A stretch of 64,000 nucleotides of DNA from Pristionchus mayeri (lineage: Eukaryota; Nematoda; Chromadorea; Rhabditida; Neodiplogasteridae), in contig BTRK01000006.1 of the NCBI GenBank assembly GCA_036245805.1, positions 26,258,365-26,322,364 on the forward strand, given 5' to 3'. Within the stretch, counting starts at the first letter, position 1. Each line of letters begins with the position of its first letter. The notes beneath the pieces were generated by a model. It was not told where the DNA came from, ran no database searches, and saw only the letters and a list, made by a program, of their open reading frames with translations. Position numbers and translations under genes: made by a program. Positions 52,828-63,547 of this stretch are shown one piece after another.

Positions 52828-54002
52828 AGGTCATTCATAATATATGAGAGCAATCGCGAGAGAATCGACCACCATTGGGGGGTCTGTGGAAATAGAAAAT
52901 CAATATTTTTAAAAATTCTGCAAAAAATACTGAAAGTACTTTAATCTATGCTCTTTCAAACTGCGTCGGCCAAATATTTTTAAAATTTTTATTTTTCGAG
53001 TACGGTCTCGAAGTTGACGTCGTTGACTAAAAATAGTGAAGTGTTCCTCACAAAAATTATCATAAAAAGCTTCCAAATTGAGCTAGAAACTTTTTCTTTT
53101 ATCAGAAAGATAGAGAAATGAATTCTCTATAACTTTTATGTTGAAAGTGTCATTCCTGCTACACTTTCCGAATCGGGGTGGTCGGAAACGTAAAATAGTC
53201 GAGTAACTTTTGCAATCGGAATTTCTCATCAAAGCACTCCTAGCCGATTCATAGTACCTACCATGAAGGTTTTTGACGCCAAGTTTCAAAATTTTCTGGA
53301 AATGTTTAAAAAATCGGCTTCGAGACACTCATTTCGCTTGAATATAAGGCCTGTGAAGTCATAAAATTACGATTTTCATCGTAAACTGATTTTTTCAAAA
53401 ATATAGCTCCGATTGATCTGATGGTTCTCAATTCAAACCAAAAACGTTGTTTTCACTGATTTTTTCACATAATTATAACTACTGAATGTTAATCTTGACA
53501 TATTATTCTGATTGAAATTTTGTACGAATTTTTAAACATTTGAATTTCGTCCGTACAGTCACTGTGCATAATCGAAACAATTTTACGTCTTTAAATGATT
53601 TACTGCTCCAATATTTCATGTTGATTTTCCGGTCTATTGTGTGAGATAGGCAAATTGAATTATCCAATATGTAAAAGCCGTAAATTTATAAAAACAGAAT
53701 CAATACAATCAGTAAAATATCGAGTAGTATGTTTCCCATCAATTTTACTATTTCGGCTATTTTCAAATCCCAGATCGGTATTATGTTTTGCCGAGGAGTC
53801 AAATATTCAAGTTGCTTTAGTATATGTCGGTCATTATTGAGTAAACAACAACAGGGATTCTTCACGTAATAATGCCGCTAATGCGAGAATAATGCGAGAA
53901 TATCACTGCCAAGATCCCCAATATCACCAATTATTCAAGCTTCGAATTCGAGGTATAATCGTCTTTTTAACATCTTATTTTTTCACAATATAATAATTTA
54001 AG

Positions 54003-56346
54003 CCAACAACCATACGTCTTCGACGACATCGCTCGATCGGAGAGGGGATCGTATTCGACTTTACCAAGCTGAAGAAATGCGAAGGAAATATGGAGGTTAC
54101 CAAAAGTGGAGGATGCACGTGGGACAAGGGAGAAGCAGTGTTTTGGAGGATGAATTCTACTCAAACGGAAAAGAAGGATCCCGCAGTATCTTCCCCAGAT
54201 TTGCTTAAGAGACCTTCCACCAGAAAACGTAACAACTGTGCAGGGGTCCACGGATGGCTAAAAATTCAATAATTTAAATACTTTTTTTCTGAAGTGCAGA
54301 CCCCGAGTGCTGATTGACGGCCGCTATAACTAAGGTTTGGGGTCGATTTTGAAAAAGTTGCCGGCACCTCCCATTTTTGGGGTCGAAAAAGTCGATATCT
54401 CAGAATATCCGGAAAAGTAGATTTTCCGACGTATTTCGAGGCGTAGAATAAGAATTTCGATATGCGAACGTTAGAAAATGCGAAATAAAAATCTTGAGCT
54501 TGAAAAACTAGTTTTTAAAATATTTTAAAATAAAAATATTTTGCAATTTTGAACAATTTATAATTTTGTGCGCATGTTGCCGATGCGATTTTTGAAATCA
54601 ACACCTCAAATTATGTAACATATTAAAAAACCAGATTTTTAAAAATGCATACTTTTTAGATATTTTGGTCCAAAGTTCGATTTAAAGCCCAAATTGTCAA
54701 ATATGTCGCGGTGAAGGATACTGAATTTTCCATGCCTGCGCTTCTCATTGCGCGAAAACACTTCAGCGTGACTCAATTAGATTATATCTTCATATTTCCA
54801 TGTCCAGAACGGTGTAAATATGCAAAATTGGAAATCTCATTTTTTCGACCCCTCAAAAATGCCAAAAAAGTCAATATCTAAAAATTGTAGAAATAAGCGT
54901 TTTTCTAGCGTAGTTTCACCCGTAGAGTCCGAATTTCGATAAGAGAACACTCGGAAAATTGTTTTAACTTTGTTATAATTTTTCGAACTTTTGGTCATAT
55001 TTGGATAGCTGAATTTTGGAGTTTTCCGAAATCGGGCTAACATCAGGTTCTGATACTTCGAAAGTGATGCAGAACACTCCTTCAGCAATTATCAAATGTT
55101 TTGGCGCAATGAGAGGCTCAGGCATGGAAAATTCAGCGCCCTTCACCGCGACATATTTGATAATTTGGGCTCAAAATCGAACTTTGGACCAAAATATCTA
55201 AAAAGTATGCATTTTTAAAAATCTGTTTTTTTTAATATGTTATATAATTTGAGGTGTTGATTTCAAAAATCGCATCGGCAACATGCGCACAAAATTATAA
55301 ATTGTTGAAAATTGCAAAATATTGCACTAAAAACTAGTTTTCGAGCTCAAAAATTTTTTTTCGCATTTTCTAACGTTCGCATATCGAAATTCTTATTCTA
55401 CGCTTCGAAATACGTCGGAAAATCTACTTTTCCGGATATTCTGAGATATCGACTTTTTCGACCCCAAAAATGGGGGGTGCCGGTAACTTTTTCAAAATCG
55501 ACCCCCAACCTTAGTTATAGCGGCCGTCAATCAGCACTCGGGGTCTACACTTCAGAAAAAAGTATGGAAATTATTTAATTTTTAGCCATCCGTGGACCTG
55601 TTACATTCTCTGGTGGAGGGTCTCTTAAGAAATCAGTATCTAGAATGATCCAATGCCCGGAGGAGAATTGCCTGGCCGATTTTATATCATTCCGTGAACT
55701 CGAAAAACATATCGAGCACGGACGACATGATTTCAAGCTAGAACGTCAGACTCTTCACGACTTGTGCTCGAAGACAGTAGAACAATCAATGGATACCAAC
55801 TTTTCAATCACAAATCCTGAACTCAATAGCACAATGGAGAACTCAGTGCAATATGGATCTTCTGAATTGGAGATGGGATGGGCTCTTCGAACCACGCAGA
55901 AGAGAAACATGAACGACCATGCAGCACGAGATCTGATTCGAAACTACTTCTTGAAGATAAGAGATGATAAGAAGAAATGCACTCCACAGGAATTAGAGTT
56001 GTACATGAAGACACAAAAGAACGCAGATCGATCACTCCTTATTGCACCAATGGATAGACTTAATCAAAAGCAGGTCAAGTCACTCATCAATGGAATACTG
56101 AAGAAGGAGAATGGAGGAAAACAGACGATTGTGGTAAAGACAGAGATAAGTCCTGTTGAAGTTGAAGATGAAGTGGAAGAAGATGGAGATGACTCTGATG
56201 ATGAGGAGGAATTGTGTGATCTAGTCAAGAATTCGGAAATATTCAAGAAGGAAGGACATGATGGTGAAGATAATACGAAGAAATGTTCTGATCAAAACAA
56301 TGATTCCGATCAAGAACCAATCGCTAAGCATCCGCGAATGATATAA
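54003..56346 (+). pseudogene. C2H2 'GWAL'-type protein gene, split by a TTAA palindrome
   Basis: Coding sequence runs from about 54003 (open frame IRLRRHRSIGEGI, then KKCEGNMEVTKSGGCTWDKG) to 54204 and resumes at 55629, ending with TAA after 56346. The reading phase agrees across the inserted element when one TTAA is counted. The C-terminal part has a C2H2 finger (CPEENC, 12 residues, HIEHGRH), then MGWALRTTQKRNMND, RDLIRNYFLKIRDD and APMDRLNQKQVKSLI, ending in a very acidic tail (EVEDEVEEDGDDSDDEEE). The finger plus G-W-A-L block and the Q-(I/V)-x-S-(F/L) block resemble a family common in invertebrates, often with repeats, whose function is unknown. An ATG at 55645 would still give a 233-residue protein. 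The 5' exons are not in the loop. Confidence 0.65.
54209..55624. mobile_element. TTAA palindrome (GAGACC ends) in the zinc-finger gene
   Basis: A 1.42-kb palindrome with termini GAGACCTTCCACCAGAAAAC and near complement, TTAA at 54205-54208 and 55625-55628, centre near 54920. Same family as 43680-45084. Interrupts an open reading frame. Confidence 0.88.
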
Positions 56347-56702
56347 TGTATAATTATTTGTATTAGAATCGTCGATTACTTGTTGTTTTCATGTAGTACA
56401 TTTTAAACCTTTCAATAACACACGCTATTTGTAATCAGTTTTTCACGAATATGATACAATAAATAATCCTCACTTGAAAAAAAACAATTACAAAGAAACT
56501 CGGCAAAACATAATACCGATCTGGGATTTGAAAATAGCCGAAATAGTAAAATTGATGGGAAATATACTACTCGATATTTTACTGATTGTATTGATTCTGT
56601 TTGTATAAATTTACGGCTTTTACATATTGGATAATTCAATTTGCCTATCTCACATAATAGACCGGAAAATCAACATGAAATATTGGAGCAGTAAATCATT
56701 AA

Positions 56703-58049
56703 CAGACCGTCCACGAGAGAACGGAAGAGGTCTCGGATGGTAAAAAATAGAAAATTCCGGTAATTTTTTTCTGAAGTGAGGGTCCAAAGTTAGGAACGCA
56801 GGCACCAATAGCTAAGGTTCTAGGTCGGTTTTCAAAAAGATACAGTAACCCCCCAATTTTGGGGTCGAAAATTTTAGTATCATACAATTTCACGATTAAT
56901 AGATTTTCTGGTTTATTTTCACTCGTAGAAAACGAATTTCCACATTAGAGCTCACGAGATTTCGATCTAAAAAAGATATGTCCAAAAAACCAATTTTTTC
57001 GGTCGAAATCGGCAATAATTTGCTCATAACTATTGTGGATGCCCCCTGGGGGCGTGTTTTGATTAGTTTCGGAATCTACATGCAAAAATGGACATTACAT
57101 GATTTTTCTGATTTTTGAAAAAAGGTGTTTTTGGGAATTCGCATCCAAAGATAAGACTTCGTTTTTGGACAGATACTGTAGATCAGGTCACAATAGGCAT
57201 AGCGTCCTGATTCATGGCTATAAATACAGAACATGATGAGCTGAACATTTTACCTGTTGAAAGTGAGCTTCTATCTTTTCGTTGAAGCGAGCTACAGAGC
57301 CTAGAAGTTGGCATACACGGGCTAGAGGTCCACCGAAAGCGCGCGCTCTAACCGTCTGTCGCTCTCGCCGTCTGACCTCCCTCTCCCTCTCCTCTCCAGC
57401 GCGCGCCTTCCACCCTTGTTTGCCAACTTCTAGGCACTGTAGCTCGCTTCAACGAAAAGATAGAAGCTCACTTTCAACAGATAAAATGTTCAGCTCATCA
57501 TGCTCTGCATTTCTAGCCATGAATCAGGACGCCATGCACATTGCGACATGATCTACAGTTTCTGTCTAAAAACGAAGTCCTATCTTTGGATGCGAATTCC
57601 CAAAAACACCTTTTTTTCAAAAATCTGAAAAAAATCATGTAATGTCCATTTTTGCATGTAGATTCCGAAACTGTAATCAAAACACGCCCCCAGGGGGCAT
57701 CCAAAATAGTTATGAGCAAATTATTGCCGATTTCGACCGACAAAATCGTTTTTTGGACCTATCTTTTTTAGATCGAAATCTCGTGCGCCGCTCTAATGTG
57801 GAAATTCGTTTTCTACGAGTGAAAATACACCAGAGAATCTATTAATCGTGAACTTGTATGATACTAAATTTTTCGACCCCAAAATTGGGGGGTTACTGTA
57901 TCTTTTTGAAAACCGACCTAGAACCTTAGCTATTGGTGCCTGCGTTCCTAACTTTGGACCCTCACTTCAGAAAAAAAATTACCGGAATTTTCTATTTTTT
58001 ACCATCCGAGGACCCCTCCCAGTTGTTACGTTTTCTCATGGACGGTCTG
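56703..58049. mobile_element. TTAA palindrome (CAGACCG ends)
   Basis: A 1.35-kb palindrome with termini CAGACCGTCCACGAGAGAAC and near complement, TTAA at 56699-56702 and 58050-58053. It is inserted in the right arm of the 6.9-kb element. Its core (57339-57400) matches the core of the TA palindromes at 9283-9357 and 36215-36290 although its ends belong to the TTAA class. Confidence 0.88.
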
Positions 58050-58059
58050 TTAAAAGACG

Positions 58060-58974
58060 TAGGGACGGCAGCTCAAATTTTTGAGTACGGAATATTGGTT
58101 GCCTCCTTCCGACGCTTTTGCTTTCAAACTACCGTACCTTTCAAGCCAAATTCTTTCAATATTTTAAAACATTTTTAAAAAATATTTAATGTGATATTTG
58201 AAGTATTTTATTGATTGGAATGAATATAAATATATAATGAAACTGCGATAAGCATGGCAAGAAGATGCATGCTGTAGAAATGAAGGCGCACGAAGCGATC
58301 GAAAATAAGCATGTTTTCAGAATTAAGTGTTGAGGGTTCATTTCCTCAGTTTGAGTAGATTATCATTCACAAAAAATTGTTTTCACAATAAAAATAAATA
58401 AAAATATTAAATGTTAGAGGATGAGGCCGTCAAAGTTGAGCATTTTACCGTTGTGAAAATGCATTTTTTTCGTTTTCTTGAAGGGCGACATTAGTATGTT
58501 CGAGATTTTGTGATATTTGGTCCATCATCCCATCACGCATGCTCTGCAAAAAAACCAGAAATATACTAATGTCGCCCTGCGTGGAAATGAATTTTAAAGT
58601 TCCCGCTATCGTAACCAAGTGATTCTGAAGTTCTACCAATATTAAACCTTTTTTTCCATTTTTTAAGCGATGTTTTATTGCTGTCGGAGTACCGTTAACA
58701 TGAGAAAAAAATTATTGAACCCCGTTCATAAAGTTTTACAACGCAACCGAATTTCAGTTTGCGATAATTTTAGTAAAAAACGTGACTTGCGATGTGCTCC
58801 ACTTGGACTGAAAGCGTCGGCCTTTTGCTTGTCATTCGTTAATGTTTTTCTAATTAATTAAACATTTTTTTTACAAAACTAAAGTGAAAAGTCGGAATGG
58901 GGCAGGCATAGCTTTCAGTTGTGTACCATTCTGTGAATTGTTTTGCTCATTCGTAAACACCGTTGCCATCCCTA
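58060..58974 (-). mobile_element. hAT-like element, inverted complete copy
   Basis: Same family as 2940-3619/14594-14845, opposite orientation. Flanked by AAAAGACG (58052-58059) and AAAATACG (58975-58982), an 8-bp duplication with one change. Contains the uninterrupted TAAGCA site (58306-58311) where the other copy received the Maverick. The internal hairpin with CATTAGTATATTTCTGG replaces the CCGTATA hairpin of other copies. Confidence 0.82.
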
Positions 58975-59729
58975 AAAATACGTAAAATTGTTTCGATTAT
59001 GCACAGTAACTGTATGGACGAAATTCAAATGTTTAAAAATTCGTACAAAATTTCAATCGGAATAATATGCCAAGATTAACATTCAGTAGTTATAATTATG
59101 TGAAAAAATCAGTGAAAACAACGTTTTTGGTTTGAATTGAGAACCATCAGATCAATCGGAGCTATATTTTTGAAAAAAATCAGTTTACGATGAAAATCGT
59201 AATTTTATGGCTTCATAGGCCTTATATTCAAGCGAAATGAGTGACAAACATCTTTCTACATGATTTCCAACCGATATTAGTTCAAATGAGTCAATTGCAA
59301 CCTTATGACTCATTTAACCCATTTTTGACCCCGCCCACTAATCTCGAAGCCGATTTTTTATACATTTTTTTTTTTTACATTTACGTTTCCGACCTCCCCG
59401 ATTCGGAAAGTGTAGCAGGAATGACACTTTCAACATAAAAGTTATAGAGAATTCATTTCTCTATCTTTCTGAAAAAAGAAAAAGTTTCTAGCTCAATTTG
59501 GAAGCTTTTTATGATCATTTTTGTGAGGAACACTTCACTATTTTTAGTCAACGACGTCAACTTCGAGACGCCCGTACTCGAAAAATAAAAATTTTAAAAA
59601 ATATTTGGCCGACGCAGTTTGAAAGAGCATAGATTAAAGTACTTTCAGTATTTTTTGCAGAATTTTTAAAAATATTGATTTTCTATTACCCTAGCCTGGT
59701 CGATTCTCTCGCGATTGCTCTCATATGAT

Positions 59730-59841
59730 CATGCCTGAAAATCCTTGGAGAGGTGAAATGAGACATGTGCTCCTTTTTCATTCGATTTCACACCTTTATT
59801 GCACTTAGTACAGTATCTGACGGTAGATGAACGAGTCCTCC
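59730..59841 (-). pseudogene. Upstream exon of the split zinc-finger gene
   Basis: Follows a good acceptor (GTCCTTCCAG at about 59842-59851) and reads RTRSSTVRYCTKCNKGVKSN, then HVSFHLSKDF, with C-x2-C and H-x3-H pairs that could form a zinc finger. It ends at an in-frame TGA about 4 nt before the palindrome edge. It lies directly across the 6.9-kb insertion from the finger exon at 52429-52827, same strand. Moderate evidence only. Confidence 0.4.
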
Positions 59842-59851
59842 TGGAAGGACA

Positions 59852-60586
59852 TTACTTCGGTTTTCCAACGTAGGATGCGCGCCACTTTTCCGAAGTGGTG
59901 CGGACACCTTAAATCGCCACCTCGCGAAAGTACTCTGCTCTGCTTCGCGAAAATTGCGGCGCCGCTTCATGTAAGTAATGCTACAGCTTCGAGAAAGTGG
60001 ACTCATCATTAAATAACCCACTTTCGCGAAGCTGCAGCGTTACTTACATGAAGCTTTTTTTATGGAACTGGTCGTTTGGAACTTTTTTATTTTCTTCATT
60101 TTCTTAAAAAACATCCAATCTTTTCAAATCTTTTTGTATCCACTCAAACTGCATGCATTTCCTATTCAGGATCTTATTATGATATCACAGTTCTTCGAAA
60201 AACCTTCCAAAACGAAAAGTTCCGAAACGATCAGTGTGCCAAGAAAAATATTCTTAAATGGTGATTTACAAAAAAAATAGTTCCAATTTGTACCATCACC
60301 TTTAATATTGGATTAGAAAGGTATGTCCTACACCATTCCGAGTACGCGACCAAACAAGCGGAACGAAAAATTAGAAAGTTATTTCCCCCTATTGATCGAA
60401 GTGGCCCAGCATAGCGCTAGTTATAAAGTGTTCCCAAGGTCACATCAACTGTTGAAAACCATTAGTTGATTGACCGATTCCTAAGAACGGGGTACGTTGT
60501 TATGTCCGAATATGAAAATAGTCAGAAACTTTTGCATCAACCTGATATTAGGAAAAGCTTAGTAAAATATACATATGAGACTGAAT
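59852..60586. other. Intergenic
   Basis: Contains an inverted pair around 59962-60056 (CTTCATGTAAGTAATGCT-CAGCTTCG and its complement). No gene supported. Confidence 0.4.
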
Positions 60587-61975
60587 CGAGCAAAAAGTGT
60601 GGAATTTGGAACAGCAAAAAATGTCAATTTTCTGAAACTCTGCCTATGGGGGTTCTCGAGGATGGTGATCACGATGTGAACATTCATTTTGTGCTAGTCG
60701 CCTCCGTTTGCTCCAGACGGCGTTGCGTCGAAATCACATTTTCATGAATATTTCAGTTCCAGAAGCAGACAAAAATACGTGAATTCGTTTTCCAAGGTTT
60801 TCATGTCGATCACGCCCGACAATTCTATTTTTTTATTACTTCAAAAATAAATTTATTATTATTATTAAAATCGCAGCAAATAAAACAGGTATGTTGTAAC
60901 TATCGTACATGTCAGCGAAATCAGAACCGCCACCGAGTGGCACCGACAAATTTTCGATATCTGACTCTCTGTGAATACGCAATTTTAAAAGTCGTGATTG
61001 TGCTCATATTTTTTATCATGGTCGATTTGCCGGAATCGACCCGGACATGCCCGGTAAATTATGGCTATAAATCGATTAATCAGAAGCAAACAATTATGGT
61101 GCGTTTACGGTATTTTGGAAAGCTCACCAAGGTTGGTGAGCTTTCCAAAATACCGTAATCGCACCAAAATGTTGTGTATTTTATTTATCGATTTCTAGCC
61201 ACAATTAACCGAGCATGTCCGGGTCGATTCCGGCAAATCGACCATGATAAAAAAATATGAGCACAATCACGACTTTTAAAATTGCGTATTCGACGAGAGC
61301 CAGAAATCGAAAATTTCTCGGTGACCGTTCTGATTTCGCTGACATGTACGATACATTCATTCGAAAGGGAATGCTAAGAGGAGTTCAAATTTATATTTCT
61401 TTTATTTTTTTTATAGATTCAACTTCTTTGCAATTGAATTAATTGTGCACCACAATTGAGCTTCTTCTTTCCTTTCTATCTCGTTTTCCCTCTGGCAGGA
61501 ATGGGTCGATGACGACGAGAGACTCGGGTAGGTCAAGTAGGGGTCACCAATTATTCACAATTTTGAGGCGCAATTAATTCAATTACGAAGAAGTCGAATG
61601 GATAAAAATTAAAATAAAAATACATTTGAACTCCTCTTAGAATTCCCTTTCGAGTGGATGTAGTTACAACACCCCTTTTTATTTGCTGAGATTTTAAAAA
61701 TTCTAATAAATTTATTTTTTAAGTAATAAAAAAATAATATTACTGGGCTTGATCGCCATGAAAAAATACCTTGGAAAACGATTTCACTTATTTTTATCTA
61801 CCTCTGGAATTGAAATATTCACGAAAATGTGTTTTCGACGCAACTTCGTCTGGCGTTAATGGCGACTTCCAGTACAAAATGAATGTGCCCATCGTTTTCA
61901 GCACCCTCGAGAACCCCCATATGCAGAGTTTCGGAAAATTGATCCTTTTTTATGTGCCAGACTTTGCTCGATTCT
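60587..61975. repeat. 1.4-kb nested palindrome with near-perfect inner hairpin
   Basis: Outer arms 60587-60790 and 61770-61975 (CTCGAGGATGGTG / GGGTTCTCGAGG blocks, CTTGGAAAACGA). Inner arms run from about 60905 to 61352 around a 2-base turn at 61131-61132, with stems such as GGAAAGCTCACCAA. Intervening sequence between outer and inner right arms (61360-61760) is single-copy and AT-rich. No coding capacity; target duplication not resolved. Confidence 0.75.
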
Positions 61976-63547
61976 TACGCGACCGGCCTCGTATGACTAT
62001 ATTAATATAATATATATTATGAGTGGCCCACTGCTGTTCTTACTTGGTCCAGTCCAGTGATGAAAAAGTGACATAGCGAACTCTCGGAGAGGCGCATAAG
62101 AATGTCTTAGGGAAACAAAGCGATTAAATTCCCGTTTTTGAATTATGTCAAAATGTCAAAAAGTTAATTTTTCGCAACACTGATATAGCGTTTGAATATT
62201 TTATTTAGGGACCACCATCTGCAAATTAAAAAGCTTAAAACCGTGAAAAAGTTGTGCAAAGAGTGCTGTTTCACAATCGCCCGCGAATTCAAATCAACGT
62301 TGCAAATTTGTTTTCTGAATGTATTTAAGCAGAAAATACGTGCCCCTCTGCAAATTTCTATTATATTAATGACAATTTCGGATTACGCATAATAACAAAA
62401 ATGGAAGAAAAACTGTGGCGGCGAACATGTTTTCCTTCGTGGTTAAATTACGAGCTCAACAGTTTTAATTATCCAATTACCGACCTACGCTGTGCCCCTT
62501 TCCATGTGTGTTTGTGTTTTAATTGTTCTTTGTGTTCTAATGAGTAACTGTTGAAAGAATGAAGAAAATCCGTGGCGGCGAAAACTGTTTTCGGCACGTG
62601 AGAAAAGATGAGAAATATTACGGTAGATTTTGAAATGTTTGTAGAAAGTACTGTAATTTTTCATTATCGATTGCATTGCTGCAACGACATTTCATCACAG
62701 CTGCAAGCCGCAGTACTTTTTTGAAAATATATTTATTGTATTTAAAATTTAAAATTTATCAAATAAATTTATAATATGTTTAATTAAGAAACGAGGATGG
62801 GAATGAGAAAATAAATGACTCAGCGAAATTGAGTTGACACACCGTGCCACACGCATCGCACCAATTTCATGCGGGCGGCTTGCACAACAACACGAGGGGC
62901 GGGGTTTAGAGTGAACACTTCATGCGAATTCAAATTGAAATTTCATTAAATTCTGCCAACGACATTCTAATTCTGCATCGCCGATAACCTAATAGCCATA
63001 CAAAAATATTTTTTTGGAAGAATTTGAAATTTTGAGTGAAGGACCCTATATTTTATTACTGTGAGAAAATAAACCATTCCGCGCATTTCTCAAGATTACG
63101 CATCGCGAAAATGGGCGGAGCCTGAATTCAATAATCGCGCTTGCGCGTGCGATTTGTGCGCGGCAGTGCAATCTGCGCCAAACTCGTTCTTTCGTGTTGT
63201 TGACACATTTGAAATTAGTCTTACATCGATTTAGATACTATTTTAAACAACGGCTTAGTAAATTGCGTAAATTTCGCGAATGAAAAAAAATCGCTTATCG
63301 AAATTGTAAGTGCGACCCACTGATAAAGCGTTCCGTTAATTAACAATTTGGGCCGATTGGAGGCGGAGCATGCTAAACAGAGAATTGCAAAAGCTGAGCA
63401 TTTGAATCTTACAATAAAGAGTTGCATATAATTGTTCAATACGTGATTCTGAAATATCGTAAGCATATAAATCTAAAGAGGACAACAGCAACCATGAAAA
63501 TCGTTCCTTGTTGTGCCGGAAGGTAGGCAAACACCCCTGATATAGAC
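61976..63547. other. Intergenic, no gene seen
   Basis: AT-rich with a TTTAGGGACCACC hAT-like end near 62205. A GC-rich patch (63110-63180, GCGCTTGCGCGTGCG) could be a regulatory or repeat feature. No exon supported. The gene at 63548 presumably ends its 3' UTR in the last few hundred bases. Confidence 0.4.

Larger units (their letters stand above)
52843..59725. mobile_element. 6.9-kb palindromic element carrying a zinc-finger gene
   Basis: Termini TATGAGAGCAATCGCGAGAG and complement. The left arm is 52843-53797. The right arm is 56500-59725 with two later insertions (56703-58049 and 58060-58974). The loop (53798-56499) contains a C2H2 gene that is itself interrupted by a TTAA palindrome (54209-55624). 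Left flank TA at 52841-52842; the right flank is TG, so one side is mutated. Same termini as 8791-10331 and 35266-37714. Confidence 0.8.

Noticed and set aside
57282..57551. 89-codon frame across a palindrome core
   Set aside because: Arg/Ser-rich translation of the GC-rich core; the same core at 9283 and 36215 does not preserve the frame.
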